Part shown: one piece after another, positions 43,301 through 57,902 of the stretch
Numbering within the stretch: the first letter of the stretch is position 1
Layout: the number at the start of each line of letters is the position of its first letter
Assembly (NCBI RefSeq): GCF_910592395.1
Contig: NC_088311.1
Location: forward strand, 20,524,501-20,588,500
Length of the DNA stretch: 64,000 bases
Direction of reading: 5' to 3'
Origin: Lineus longissimus
Lineage: Eukaryota > Nemertea > Pilidiophora > Heteronemertea > Lineidae
Notes under the pieces: generated by a model
What the model was told of the DNA's origin: nothing
Databases searched by the model: none
The model's input: only the letters and a program-made list of their open reading frames with translations
Position numbers and translations under genes: made by a program

Positions 43301-46300
43301 TTCGTGTTTAATATTTGAATGCTACCAAACATGTTCGAATTATTCAAGCTGAAATGTCTTGCGATCTCTTGTCCTGAACTTGTCACACTGCCTTACTCCT
43401 GCCCGCCATGATATCTAACCATCGCTATACATGTACGCAAGCATGGTTGCCGCTATATAGTTGAATTTACCTCCCCTTTCTGAACAAAGTGCATGCGGCA
43501 GTCCTAGGCAAAGCGATGTCTACATTTGACCAATAGCAATATTACATGGTTTCCATTTTAAGGAAATATGAAATGTTTCCTCCACTCACTTGGACAAACT
43601 CAATCAATCATCACAATTAAACAAGCGATGAAAAGTGATATTTGTTGAGCACGTCGTGGTTTTTAAAGGGGCAAGTTTGGCACGAGATAATGTTGGTTTT
43701 TCATGCGAAAAATGGCTTTCAGTTGAACTGTTACTTTTCCAAATAGGAGTTGACAACAATATCCGTCGCTTGTGACGTTGACATACAGTTCGTGATGAGT
43801 TTGGGACGTTGAAACCTGGTCGAATCCATCAAATAGTGTGTTTTACGTTCGTGGGCGGATTGTTGACGGTATAAACATCATCGCAAATAACTAGGTAAAC
43901 TACCTGTAGATGTTTAACGTAAGATTCCGGGGAAGGAGGAGGTATGAATCATGGCAAAGCCATTCTTCTGTCCCTTCCCTGTTTCAAAGTGCATAGCAAT
44001 GTGAAGAGAGTGATACAGCAGAAATCACGTGAGTTACTCCCTGCGGAGAGTGGCTCTCATAATCAACCAATCGGAGCCCTCGAAGCTGACACCACACTTA
44101 AGAGATAAATCCTCAGGGTTCAGCTATACGTGAAATCAGCTTGATCAGCCATGAACAGGCGAAATTAAAATATACTTGCCCGGCCATACGTATGCAGTTA
44201 ATATCAAAAGAATGCTTCGTGATTTGGTTACAAATTGCTTCTCGCTAATGTCCCGTTTCCGTTCGGTTAGCTCCGAATCGACGGCTAGCTGTTTGGTGAC
44301 AGTTTTCTGTAGACACGTTAGATGCGGAAGTGGTTATGGGTAATTTGCAACACACCATTAAAAGAGAGAATATCCATTTGATGGAAATAATTCTTGCCCC
44401 CCCCCACACATTTTCGTAGTTTCAATATTCGACAACTAAAAAGCGGCTCTAGAACAGTTTTTTTTATTGGTTATAACTTATTTGGTTACATTTTCCTCAA
44501 TAATGTGGTCAGTGGTTTTCTTCCTCTTCCTCCTCCTCCTCATTATCATAACGGCATTTACTTGTCCTAGCAAAGACACTCGGACACGAGATCACGGCTT
44601 TTAGTCTTATCCGACAGACTGTCTTAATTTTCATGCATACCCAATTTTCATGCATACCCCTAAAAAGTAAAAGTTACTATAGACTCACCACTGGTGTATT
44701 CGAAGAAATGAGTTTAAGAATCTGTCCCTTTTTTACGGAGAAACCCAGTGTGTAAGTAAGCCCCCTGCCCTTGTTTTATCATGAGACACGTTGGAGAAGC
44801 GTTCTACGGTGTGAGCGTCTTAAACAAAGAAAATGGAAATGGGTGATGATGTTTACATTAACTGGACATCAAAGGAGGTGAGTTCTTCAACTTGAAAGCA
44901 TTTCTTTCCGGTAAGAGCTGACCATTATTTGCACAGATTGATTAGTAGAGTTGCATTTCTAGATATTTTGGCATATGGCAACATGATATCAAGAGTACCA
45001 TGACAATATTGTCATGCTACCATTATAGTAGTTAGCGGGGGGGGGGGGACCAGAAAACTTGGCGGCCTTACCATATTTGCCAATTCTGAAAATTTGGTAT
45101 CTTGATGTTCTAATTACGAGGTTTCTATCTAAAAAACTGATTAAACTTTGATTCAGCTTCCCGAGCGTGAGCTACTCACCCCTATGAGAATCAACGCCGG
45201 GTACACTTCCCATTTCAACCATATTATATCAATTACCCGTCCCTCAGCCTCAGGGCTTTATGGATCTTATGGGAAAACGATACACACTCTGAGGTAAAGG
45301 ATCCAAGGAGAGGACATCAATAACAACATTCCATGCATTGTTACTGTTACCTTTTAATATCCATCAAACCTGCATTACTTTTTTTACAATTAGGAGGCAC
45401 GGCAGTGTACAAAAAAAAATCACCGTTGCTATATTTGGAGAAATTCCATTGAAGTCATTTTAGTTTGTACTCCTCTGATTATCACTACTCTACAAGATAC
45501 CTGGTATTTTTTTTTATAGTCCCGTTCTCACGAGAAAACAGCACTCCGATATTTGTTGATTTTACACGGAAAACATAACAGTTGAGCAAAATGTTGTCTC
45601 TCATGTGAAACTTGGAAGTCCGAAGTATAAAAGCATTCACTTTGACAAAATCGGACAACGCATAACCAAGAACGAGCGGTTTGTAGCGAAGCACTGTCAC
45701 AATTTTATCGCTGTTTTTCGGCTTTTTTACGTGCAATGCAAACCACTCATGTACCTCCATCTCTATAGTCTGTGTCACATGATGATAAAACCGCATTTTT
45801 TGACTGTTTGGTTTCATGTGTGACACCAGCGAAAACACAAGAGCGATATTTTAATGAAATAGACTGTGCACTGATTGTCACGATAGCTTAGAATAATTCG
45901 CCATCATAGAGGTATCATTCAAAAGCTGGATTCATGGGTTGAAAAATATCTCGTTGTCTTATTTAAAGGAAAGGCAATCAATATTCTGAATCTTTGAAGA
46001 TTTTCATCTCCAATGAAACCGATGAATGAAAAGCATTGTATTACTTTTGAAGTTGAGAATTTAATAAATCTTCGATATTTTTAGAAAAGTCGGGAAATTC
46101 TATCCATTGCTATTCTTTATTATGGCTCTGTATATGGTTGTATCGCATTTTCGAATTCTGGTTCTTTAAATAGTGATGTTAACATGATCATCTAGGTCAC
46201 CATTCGAATAGAACATAGTAAAATAGATTACAAAGCCGGGGCTTCCGTCTGCGAAGTTACTGCAAAATCTTTATTACCGTTGGTTTTTCAGCTGTGTGTT

Positions 46301-47350
46301 GCTGGCACACACAGTCTCGATGTACTGAATGCAGCGTATTCGAGACCGTTGAAAATGGTCAAGTCAGAGAGTCGCAAATACTTATGTAAATTGCCACTGC
46401 AAAGTCAATTAATTAAAAAATTCTTATCGAATGAATATTATGATTGTTTCCCCTGCAGAAGCGACGAAGAAAAAGTTGAATTGAATAATTCCTTGCAGAA
46501 AATCAAATTTAATGTAAGGGTATGCAGTGTGATAAGAAAGTTCCAAATACATGTGCAAAAAATCAACCAACTAATCATTACATTCAGGATTTTGTTTCAT
46601 TTTCTTTAATTCAGGAGAAAAAAAATCCTTGTTTCTCTGACTCATAACTACACGTTGACAAATCTGACAATTGCAATCTATAGCTGTCACCGGCCATCGT
46701 TACTGAATAGAAAATAATCCCAGAGATTTCACTGCAGTTATGATGAAATATCGATTAAAATACAGCGGACGAATTCTGCTTCTTTTAAAAAACATATAAG
46801 TTTTATTTATAGCATCTCTCTGCCGTTGACTGATTAATTTGAATGACGATTGGAAGACGCATAAGGCAAATTGGTACAGTATATGACCCAAGTATACAAT
46901 ATCGTAATATCCTCAGTACAAGTAAATAGCAGTAAATCTTGATACACCCGTGCACATAGGCTTTAACTGTACCGGCGGGGCTTTAGTTTTACCAACTTAC
47001 CTTACAAGTTTGTTGTGGTTGAAGAGCAGTATATTAATCAATCTGCTATCGAAATCTCAAATAGGAGGTGCACAACACGTCTGTTTCTCTACCACATTTT
47101 ATCCTATTTATCGTAAACGACACCCTACAATGGCGCCGTGTATCTAATATTGCTAAAACTCCCAGCTAAAACTCTGATTTTACCAGCATATCCAGTACCA
47201 TATTTCTATGCGTCTTTATCAGAAAGTAGAAAGAGTTATTAGAAATGAGCGCTCGGCTCTTTATTTTTCTGTTCTCTCACTTAAACATATCCCAAGGGGA
47301 TGCTTTCTTTCGCTCTGCCTGTACAAAAAAATAAGAAATTCATGATGCGA
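40377..47350. other. Upstream of SLC32A1, no gene recognised
   Basis: Expected to contain intron or promoter DNA of SLC32A1. I searched by eye on the minus strand for a first exon ending in a WNVTNAIQ-like peptide and a donor, and found none. A short plus-strand ATG frame with a donor at 44834-44878 and simple C/G runs (44397, 45037) are the only marks. Frames over 100 aa here (for example 45485-45838 minus) resemble nothing known. Confidence 0.5.
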
Positions 47351-47491
47351 ATCAGGGTGTTTATTCGATTCATTAGAATCAATCACATGTCGCTCTTCCT
47401 TTCCATTCCCTTGGCTCTGTAAGCAGCGCGGGGACCATTGTCTCTGAGCAGCACATGTGATCGATCCTCCTGAATCGAATAAACACCCTGA
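47351..47491. mobile_element. 141-bp foldback element
   Basis: Starts ATCAGGGTGTTTATTCGATT and ends with its exact reverse complement; the mirrored arms are 47351-47390 and 47453-47491, with a gap in the stem and an inner ATCACATGT / ACATGTGAT pairing. The ~60-bp spacer is noncoding. No target duplication is clear. Confidence 0.85.
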
Positions 47492-50400
47492 TTACATGGA
47501 CTATTTCCAGTGGTGTACATTGTAGGTGAGGAGGTTACATATAGTATACTTTTTCATTTAATTTCGCTTTCAATTTCCGTAGACGATATTTTTCCAAGCG
47601 TGAAATTGCCTGTTTGACTCAAACTGAACACCCTGGTGCGAATTGCGATTACCGTAATCCTCACTGGTGTTTTGAAGGGAGGCAACGATTTTTCCCCTCC
47701 ATCTACATTGTGTATAATACCTGTATATATTAGTAGTAAACGTCAAGTGATATATTTATTACAATTTTCGGTCGAAAATTGCAGCAAAAATTTAGTCGGC
47801 AGCCTGCACGCTTTTCCCTCCCATCGTATCATAAAGATCACGATGGCTATGACTACGGAAAGCCATCAGCACAACCAACTGAAAATCTTATTCTTATATC
47901 TATCACAAGTTTTGAAGCAAACCATATCTCTTTAAAGTACACCATTCAACGATTGATATGCAGTCAGTACTCCTGCTTTTACTGATAGGCGGTCGATAGA
48001 AACCAGTGAGATTTTGATTTGATAATGATTCCCTATGTTCAAGGTGTCAACATTCGCATCTTTTCGATTGGCTGATCCGTGCTATTGAGGAATTTGCTGG
48101 TCGTATTGGCTGTCTGTCACCTGCGTTAATCACAGTGAGAACACCCTTTTTAAAAGTTCAATCCTTTTTTTATCATTTTTACATGTAGGGGCTTTAGGCC
48201 CACCGCGACCAGTCTTACTGAGAGAGTTTCGGCACCATGCCACGGACGCTGTATGATGGAAGAAACAAGTTAGCTTCCATATTAAGGGTACAGTCAATGA
48301 TGAATGACATTACCCTGTCTCTCGTTACCACATTTACGCCCCAGTTCTTTCTTGCCGGTCAATCAGATAGGGTATTTGTCATCGATCCTCCGACACCAGT
48401 AACTTGCAAGGAAATCATTGATAGCTGCAGAACAGCCAACGATGGTTCCTTATTTACCATATATGACCACCTTAAACTCTGCCACTGCCGGTTACAAGAC
48501 CGGACGTAAAAAGAGTTGGGTTGGGCGTGAGGCTAGCGACCTCAACCCGTAAAACCAACCCTTGCTATAGAAAGGCAAACAGCGAAAACTACAATCTTGG
48601 CAGGATCTGGAGAGGATCGGCGCCAAGGACAGTAGACGATGGGGGAAAGTTGTACGCTGCCTATGCTCTCAGAAGTGAGTAAGTTTGTCCTTCTTGATCA
48701 TTCTCAGTAGGAGAGGGTGCCTCCATCAACAGCTGTAACTGACTCAATCTAAGAACAATAATCAATGACGTATCTTACCAAGTTATATATATCTCGATCC
48801 AATCCAACCTTGGCCAGTCTGGCTGTTACATGTATCGATCAGACGAATGACTGTCTGCGCTCTCTTCAACCAAAAACTTAAGTATCCATCATATTTTGGA
48901 GCCGGAGCCCGTGTGAGAGGAAATTGTCAATGTCGTCAAGAAAAGGAAAATTTGAAAAAAAGATGCTATGGTATCCACCTATACGGTCTCAAGTACCATT
49001 AGTTATTTTTCATCGAATCATAGAGGACAATTTTTTGTCAATACTGATTCATCGACGTAACGTTTCACGTATGTATTCTAGTGTTTCCTGGCAATAGCAT
49101 TGGTGAATAGGCCGGCTATGTCTCAAATAAAATGCTTGCAACTTTATCCTTCGATTCTCACTCATATATATGATATAATGTACTCTAGTTTCAGCGATCT
49201 ATATGACCGTTTCTGAATACCCCAGACAGGCATTAAAATACATGAATGCGCATGGTTCTATGATGCCACTCACCAGGTTCGGGTTGGACAGAAAATGGAC
49301 TGGCGACACCAGGTCATAAGGTCATGACGTCAAGTTTCGATCTGACCTTCGTTTCCATTTTAACTGGTTACAGATAGGTGAAAATAGAGTATATTTCAGC
49401 ATCGCGATGAATCCGCAAGAGTCAAATGAGATACTTGTTTGTGGCCAATACTCGGCTACAAACATGACGAAACTACAGACGTACATGTATTGTATGTACG
49501 TACGGGCGTATCGTTATTAAATACCACTGCAAAGAAACCTCTTCATCGCCTTTGACACGACTTCAGTCGCTTCGGGTAGGTTTCAAGAGTCGGGCCCCGG
49601 GGCATAGTTCTTAGTGTGGGATAGTCGCCATGTGATGCGCTAGTTAGGGATGCTCCAGTAATAGGAGGGATTCTGCTCTAGTTGGATCTAATGAGGTTGA
49701 TAATTGGTAGGATGTTATCAAACGGTCAAGATCCGGAGCCCGTTTTATTTGTTCTGTTTGTAACATTTACGTCGCCGGATTAGGACAGACTCAGACACTG
49801 CGTTATACTTTGTAAGATTCAGTTGAAAGGGGCATAGGTCTCAATTTGTGTACACTCTTTTGAGAATTTGAAGTCTGCAAAGAGACATCATTACAACGAA
49901 AGATATCAATCGTAGAAACTTTTGCGTTTTCATTAAATTTGTTGGAGGCTTACGTACAGTCGCCATAGAGAGGACCCAGTAAACCTTGTGTCCGGAAATT
50001 CTGTAGTTTGACGGAAAATCTGGAGTACCTATAATGGAAAGCTTTAAAAGGAGGCTGTAGGCAGGGCTGTACGAGCCAATTCATTCATTCATTTATCCGA
50101 GCGACACGGCTGAGGGCATCGCCAAGTTTATAGCATTGGATCCGAATCCTGACTCTTTCAGCTTAACCACTAATTGTATACGTATTACTAGTAGACATAT
50201 CTGATGCAAACTGAAGGTGTAAACACATTGATGCCTCAGTTCAGATGACTTGGCAACAACGGAGTTACTTTAACGACTAATTCAAACATATCTGACATGA
50301 TATTTGATTAAAACTTTGTCTCTCATATGATTCTTTCATCAATACATCTCTCTCGTTTCCTCTCGCTACTCTTATTTCTGTAATCCTGTATAATCCAAAC

Positions 50401-53400
50401 ATGTGCAAAATATACTCAAAACGCTTGTGGACAAGTTTGAATGGCGCTCATTAATATTCATACCAATCCAACCTACTTGTATTAGCGGCGAAGCTAAGAG
50501 AATCAATAGGATTCGGATCCAATGCTATAAAATTAGCTACATACAATTTCAGACCATTACCTTGGTTGTTAAGCGTAAGATAAAGGTATGGACAAAGTTA
50601 TTATCAAAGAGAATGCAAGAGAATTCATGGTTATTGTTACATCAGAGTGCAAGGACTTTCAAGTCGGTGCAAACTCCTTTATAATTAACCAGGCGAGTAG
50701 GCTAGAGAAATGGGTGCAATGCATTCAAGAACGCCATACAATGCAGTGTACATCTCATCATGGTCGTTCCGGGGGTATTATTCTCTTAAACTGGTTGGCT
50801 GGATGAAGCTTGATGGGATTTTTAATCTAGCTTGAAGGCCAACCCATCGTAAGTTTCAGTGGGCGACTGTCGAGGATGACTGTAAAACAATTTGCATGTA
50901 CGTTGCATGAAGTCTATGCAAAATTGGCGAATTTCGCCCAACGTAAGGTACCGCCGTACTACAAGCTAGAGCAGCCTCGCACGTAGCATACTCACTTGCG
51001 GAGTATAATGCCCCCCATAGAGGAAGTTATTAGAATCCTCAGGGGAATCGCTTCTTGACCGTTTGAAGGTTACAGAAATGTCAAATACACCGGGAACATA
51101 TTGGCGCCTCCAGCTAGTAACGTCTCAGATATGATTTGGAATACTGATATGGTGAATCGGTACAGAGGTAACAGTAATGGTGCGGCAACTAGGAGCGATA
51201 ATGGTAAACCGGCCGCTTGGGATTCTTGATTCGAATCACCATTTCTTACTCTTGGCGTCATTTGTAGCAGCAAGGAATTGGTGTACGTGCCGAAGCGCGA
51301 TGGGGCCAATTGGAACAGAGCAGTGCGTCATTTCGGGGTTCTGCAGCACTTGAAACAATGCCATATTTGTCTATTATCGTGTGTCCAGGCGCTTTCATCT
51401 CGCTATGTATAAGAACTACCATACCAGTTCTTTTTACCATAAATAAATTTCAAGATTGCATGGATATCAGATTCTCTTGCAGTGTGAAGTCTTTCCAAAC
51501 AGCAGCTTTTTCCCTAATAGATTTCCCTGCAACTAAAACCAGAACCCATTTCTCAAATTACGGCTCAAATAGACATTCTCATCACTTTCCTCTTTAGGGT
51601 GCTTCCAACCCTATCCAGTGGCAATTAAATATTAATAGCACTGATTAGGCTATGCAAAGTAAATAGGTTGGTTATAGAATCCATTCCCTCCCATCAAAAG
51701 TGGTGTCTTTTTGTTTTTCTCTCCTCCTTCATTTCGTCCGGAGAAGCGCTAAAAACGCTAGGGTCAACTGACGATGTTATGCTGTGATGCCTGCCAGCGT
51801 TTCTTTGTACATCCGTGGTTTAACTGACACAGAGTTACTAGCATTGGCACCATCTTGACCACTAAGGTTTTTGCATCTTCTCAAGATTTATCAAGATATA
51901 CGTTGACCATGAGATTCAGATTGGCACCAACCATGTGTTTGCACGCATTTTGAAAGCTACATGCTTAACTCGATAATAACCGTCATCTTCCCCAGAATCT
52001 TTCCCATACGAGAGCCTCCCCCTTCTTGAAATCTCTGAAGGGAATTGAAAGACGGCAACAAACTTATCTAATTTTCGTGGCCTTTCATGATAGCACCCAA
52101 AACCAGAAATATAAGACGTGTTTGCTGAAATCGTCCATCGCGAATCAGATTATCTGTGTAAGGGGGCCCGGGATATGATGATGACCTCAAGTATCGACTA
52201 AGAAATCTACCAGATGGTTGGATACAGAAAAAAATAACCGAAGACGAAGTTCTTCTGAATCGATACAAAGGAATCAAGGAAGGGCAAAATATCATGTCCA
52301 TGATATTGAGGAAACTGAAAGTTGATATCAACGAATGTTTTTGGAGCTCCATACAAAGAATATGGAAAAGAGATAAAACATGATGACAGAGCATTACATT
52401 ATTGTGCAAAGAATCGACTGACTTGAGTTTTTTGTTTTTCTTCAATGATGAAGCAGAAAAGAAATCGACATATTCTGGTAAAGCAGAGTCCTTTGAAAGA
52501 CTCTTGGTAAAGTAAGAATATGCTACCACTGGTTGGAAAAAAAGGAAACTTCAGTACTTAAATTCCTTTCTTTTAGCAACAGTCTTGCTGTCCAAAGCTA
52601 AAAAACCCTAAAAACTACCGCATTTAATGATTTTAAGGTGGGCTTAAAACTTACGCAAAAGACTGTACAGTATGGATAACCGTCAGAAATTCTCTTGGAC
52701 ATTGTCTCCACTTTAATCTGCCACTCACAATCTGCTAACTGATGTGAATTACGCGAGATGATTTGCCAAAGCGCTAAATAAACGCGTCTGGTCACTGGAG
52801 CGTGGCGAATTCAAGATGGCGCGGATTGTTAATCAAACTCGAGTTAATCAGTTGACGCTCGTTCACCCATTGATTTTCGCACCGCTCCCGCGTCTAAATC
52901 ACTCGACGCAACCGAGCGGAGTTAAGAGGCACCAGTCACCTATGGCGACACAGCCGTGCCAGGGGAAATCGCCCAAGAGTTATTCCCAATGGAACGCATG
53001 ATAAGAATATCCAATATTATCCAACACGTCAACAACCACATTGCTTAGTTCTTGCGAGTTTGTTTCTTTGACTGTTGCCAAAAACCCTGCCAGAAACCCA
53101 TTCTTTCATGTTTTTTGTTGTAGCTCGTCATCAGAAACGAAGCCAAGTCATCATCATGTCTTGATGGCTATTGCATAGATTGGACCTCCGATGCAGTGAA
53201 TTCATCATCCTTAATATAGTCTTCTATGGGGTGAGACGAGGCCGATTCACCGCGTCCGGAGTGGAGATGGCTATCTGATTGGTTTGACTGTATCATAACC
53301 ATATCGATTGATAGAACAAGTTTGACCTTTTTCAATAGCGACAACTCAACTTGTGCCGAACTTTGCGATTTTACTTGCAAATCACAGCATTGGTGACTTA

Positions 53401-56400
53401 CAAGCGTTTTGTCGAAGTCCAATAATTTCACACTCAATCAAATGTCATAATGGCCGACATACATGTATGACCCTGATGTTGATAAATGTACATGACAAAT
53501 GTTGTTCGCTTGATTCTCTTGGGTAGCATCAAATTGCCTTTAATGGATTGAAATTAACAGACTGAGGTGAATATCAATAAAAGGATCACAAGGACAAATA
53601 CACCTCAGTACAGCTGGATGTACGGTACTATTTCGTTTAATATGTTAAACGACTCTTCCTTTAAATGTGCTTACATTCGCATGTAGTTCTCAACCGATAA
53701 CATCCGGAAAAAAAATAACCCGAAAAAATTATCAATTTTCATGATCACACGACATTGATTGAAGATTATGCTACCTATTTCTTGAAAATCACCGTTTCTG
53801 ATCGCAGCTTTTTATAGGGTCTCTAAAGGCACAAACCATGCACCCGCAGAAACAACATTCAAGTCAAGTGCATTTTTGCACCGATCGACATTTCATTTTC
53901 TGCTCAATGCTTTTAATTCGAATATTGGTCCATAACATACAGGCGCCTTCCAATGATGCGTTCGTATGGATCGAGAATAACAATACAATGTAGAAATTCA
54001 CAGCTCAGTGGCGGTTTTGAAACAGCCATGGCTTCTCCGAACCTGCGCAGACGCATAAAGAGTTGCTTCGGTTCCGTATCACGGCAGGCAAACAAACTCT
54101 CACTCCCAGGAGAAGATGTTCACAATGGGCGAGACTGGATGAACTACTTCAGTTGTATCGTATCGTACCGAACAGACACTATACGCTTGGGAAAAACTCC
54201 TTCGAGAGCAGATGTGTTTGTTTTGGTGGGCTGAGAAGTGAAATTACTACCTCCACCAAGAGAAGATTTCAAACCAATTTTAACCGTGCGGATGGATTGT
54301 TGAGTTTGAGAGTGGATGTTTGTATACTTCTGTATCAAACCTTTAAGTGTATTTTATTCCCATCGTGACTACGGTTTTTCGGCCTTTGAACAACCCAACA
54401 CAAATATGCAGCCGGTCGTAGAGGTTTTTGAACAAGCGAAAGAACTAAATTTATTGAGAGGTTTTTTAATGCATGTTTGGACAGTCTAGTTGCATTTAAC
54501 TTCATTTAACGGGCACAACAGTCATCCGAAAACTGTTACTGACTGGGGAGGGCCTTGTTGACTTCGGAGCATTTTGTTAGCTGACGAACTTTTAATAATC
54601 ATTAAGATTCCGGATTTACATGGGAGTACCATTCCATTAAACGCCCTGGCCGGAAGATCAGAAGTTGGCGAGCGTTCTTTGATGAGGAGAAGATAGAGCA
54701 CCCTTATCCAGTTTCAAAAGAGCGTTCTCTCGCCGCTTGCACTTAGTGACGTATTTTAAGTCTGACGTTTTTTTGCAAATGGACGGATTCCCGGCATTCT
54801 CAATTAGTGTAGTAAGCCTCTGTTACGGAAAGGTTCGATAGCCTTTAGTTGGTTAGTGCCGACACCTTCCCAACTCACGAATATCATTTATGGCGTGTGA
54901 CCAGAATTATAATCACATCGAGCAAAATAAAATAGGAATTACTTTTTCTCGGGAATCTTGTGTGTAGATGCAGTGATTTCCAAGCACTAATCCTTCACTA
55001 TTACCGTTAAAATCGCTTGTGGCGGACGCCTTTCCAGTAATTACCATAGCGCGTCCACCCGGAATACATTTGCCCAATCAGCTGTAACAGAAGGTAACAC
55101 GTGGATACCATAAGTGACCACATGTTGGCCAACGGCCCTGTCTTCACTGCCTCGCCTGTTGCAACTTGATAAATCGGCCGTTAACGTATTGCGTGAGGTC
55201 CCCGCTTGACTACATCCCAAACAGGCCGTGTAGTGTTCTGCCGCGGGCTAGATTCACGCTACACTCTCCTTGTCGAACTTCTACGCCAGCTTGACTAATG
55301 AGTGTCGATTTTAGAAAGAACAAGGTTTTCCTGCCTTTAAAGACGCCCTGAGATGCTTTGCATCAATCGCTTGTGGATTGTCTTTTTACGGGAGAGGGAA
55401 GTTGCCTCAGGCGAATGTGCGTGACAGATTGGAATCATGCTACTGCAAAAGACACGGAGCAGCGCTATGAATATGTAAAAGCCGACAGTAAATGTTTGTC
55501 ATCGTTCATCGTCATGCACCGGAAGGGATGTATTATTTAATTGTCAGCGCTCACGTCTTCTTCCTACAGCCGGCATCTCAAGCAAACTTCCCCAAAAATT
55601 CAGAATTCTACTATTGTGTCTCTTTTTAGGGTAGGTTCCACTGAAAGCGATTTTGCTTGAATCGCACAGGGCATGCATAATCGCAGAAGCAAATCATTTT
55701 TCCGCGTAAAAGAACAAAGTCGTAACGCGCGCGTGCGTTGCCGCAATCGCATGCAGAGGAAGCTTATAGGTTGCCACTGCAGCCCCGCCCGTTTTATTCC
55801 TCAGAAATGTAACTTTCTTCGACACATTCAGGGATCAAAGTACTCGTAATAGACTAAAATTTCATGCCGTGATTGCTGATCGCAGATCATTCAACATTGT
55901 CGTTTTACGGGAGACGAGAAGTGAAATAGTTTACTAAAGTTACAACCCTCCAAACTATTCCAAGAGAATCGAACACGATTTACGTAAACAATTCCTGATC
56001 TCTCACGAGGATGGCACTTTCCGGTGACCAATGACGAGGTCTATTCGGTAACATTATAGCGACATCATCGCATTGAATAGCAGATCTAGATCCGCCGTCT
56101 CGTGAGATAGCAAAGATTTTCTCGTCTCGTAATATTCCCTCAGCGCACGAGTGTCGTATTATTATCATGTACCTTGGAGAAGATAAGTGCAAATGCGCAA
56201 ACTGAAATGACTTTTGAACTAAAGTTTACCTGCGCATGCTTTGTTGATTAATCGTATTTCATGATGAAATTCAATTTCAATACATGGAATATTCTTTAAC
56301 CTTCAATTGAATCGGAAACATTGAATTACTAAGTGCACTGGCTTGCCAGTCGCCGCTGAAAGCAGCATTTAGAATCACAAAGATGCTATCATGACACTGT

Positions 56401-57829
56401 GTGACAGAGGTGTGCTGGGAGCTAGCAAGTATCTCTTAATTTCAGTATATAACCCAAGAACACTTTTTAGAAATAAAAGGGTTTTCGGTCTATAGTCCAA
56501 AAAGGGCAGCGCTATTCGTTAAAAAATTAAAATTTGCCATTGAATTTAATAAATTCAAATTTAACACGCAGAGGGATCAAATCTCGCAGACAGACGTTGA
56601 GTATTCCAAGCTAGAAGCCCTAAAGTTCCATGGCAAAGAGTTTTAGAATGAAATGTCGAATAAAACCAGAAGCTTTGCCTGATGATATTTCATACGGTCA
56701 AAGATGCACGCCATACACTTTTAGAGTAATCTAGCTTTCATCAAGTTTTCGCCTATCAGCTCCCCGACCGATATATCTATCAAAATCCTCTGGTCGACAT
56801 CTAAGAGCAATGTATATACATTGTGTTTCGAGTAAGCCAATTAAATGATGAAAGTGAAAAATATATATGATTTGAATTGCACTCTTTAACATTGAAGGAT
56901 ACATGTACTTTATTTTTCAGTCCACTGCAGAGCTGAATATTATCACTGGTCAAAAAAGTGGCACGTTTATTTTTGAGGTCGGCAGATGATGTTTTCTTCA
57001 TGCCGGTTCATACTCTGCATCAATTGCACGGGAAGTAAGCATTAGAGTACATGTAGTGTCAGTTGATAAGTCAGCGTCAATGAGCAGATTACAACTATAT
57101 ACATGTACGCATATATAGGCTTTAAAAAGCAAACTATCCAAACTATTTTATTGCCCTGTTATATCCTCAAAAAAGAGCCTAATCAAGAGATTATTCGGAA
57201 AAATGACGGTAAAAAAAATTAAACATGTGGATAGCAACTTCGGTTTCAATTTAAAAAATACCGATATACATGTATATATATATTGGACATTCAGCGGGGA
57301 CGGGTGCATGGATTCTATAACGAACGCGGACTTGTATCAGGAATATGAAAATACATGTACAGTGATGAGCAGGCGGATAGATTCAAATTACATATCATCT
57401 TCCTGGTCACCTAAATCCCACACCCAAACTGTCCCTTCAAATCACCTGCACGGAGCTATATACATGGACCATTGCCGTGTGCTCGGGCACTTCCGACTCC
57501 AAAAGAATCGACTCCAATCTTAATTCAAATTCGCCATTGCCGACATCATTGGCGCAAAAGACTATTTCTTTTGACCCTGTTGACCTCGCTTCTAAAATGT
57601 TTTGAGAAAGCCATTCAAACATTAAAATCAACTACGAACATTATCTTTTATATCACAGAGCTATATAAATACGATATATCAAGAAAAATCTGTCGCAATA
57701 TTGAAATATACGATTAGCTTGGAACTATTTGTACCCAATTACCCTTCCGCTAGCGTGACCTCGTCGCAATCATGGCGCTTCTTCAATATGGCGACTATAC
57801 TTGGACAACGATCACAGTTTAACGTTAAA
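47492..57829. other. Gene-poor stretch, nothing firm recognised
   Basis: AT-rich noncoding sequence with short frames only. Two minor items: an unrecognised 73-codon plus-strand frame at 52162-52383, and a GC-richer patch at ~52790-52990 with AAGATGGCGCGG, which could be a promoter or 5' exon. Neither has support from family similarity. Confidence 0.5.
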
Positions 57830-57902
57830 GCATTGATGGCCTCGGTGGTTAGACGTATGCACGTTGGATTGACAGGTCACGGGTTCGAACCCCGGCGAAT
57901 CT
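57830..57902 (+). mobile_element. tRNA-like sequence, probably a SINE head
   Basis: A-box-like TGGCCTCGGTGG (57837-57848) and a perfect B box GGGTTCGAACC about 43 bp later, followed by CCGGCGAATC and then T-rich DNA. The T arm can pair, but the acceptor and D stems do not, so this is not a normal tRNA gene; a tRNA-derived SINE head is more likely. Confidence 0.6.

Noticed and set aside
45485-45838. 117-aa minus-strand frame
   Set aside because: No homology recognised, no splice or start context; length is not surprising in 64 kb.
52162-52383. 73-codon frame with coding-like composition
   Set aside because: Bounded by stops, weak acceptor, no recognised family.
52068-52529. 153-aa minus-strand frame
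   Set aside because: Low-complexity, Ser/Phe-rich frame antisense to another short frame; no family match.
57837-57902. Functional tRNA gene
   Set aside because: Only the A-box-like and B-box blocks fit; acceptor and D stems do not pair.
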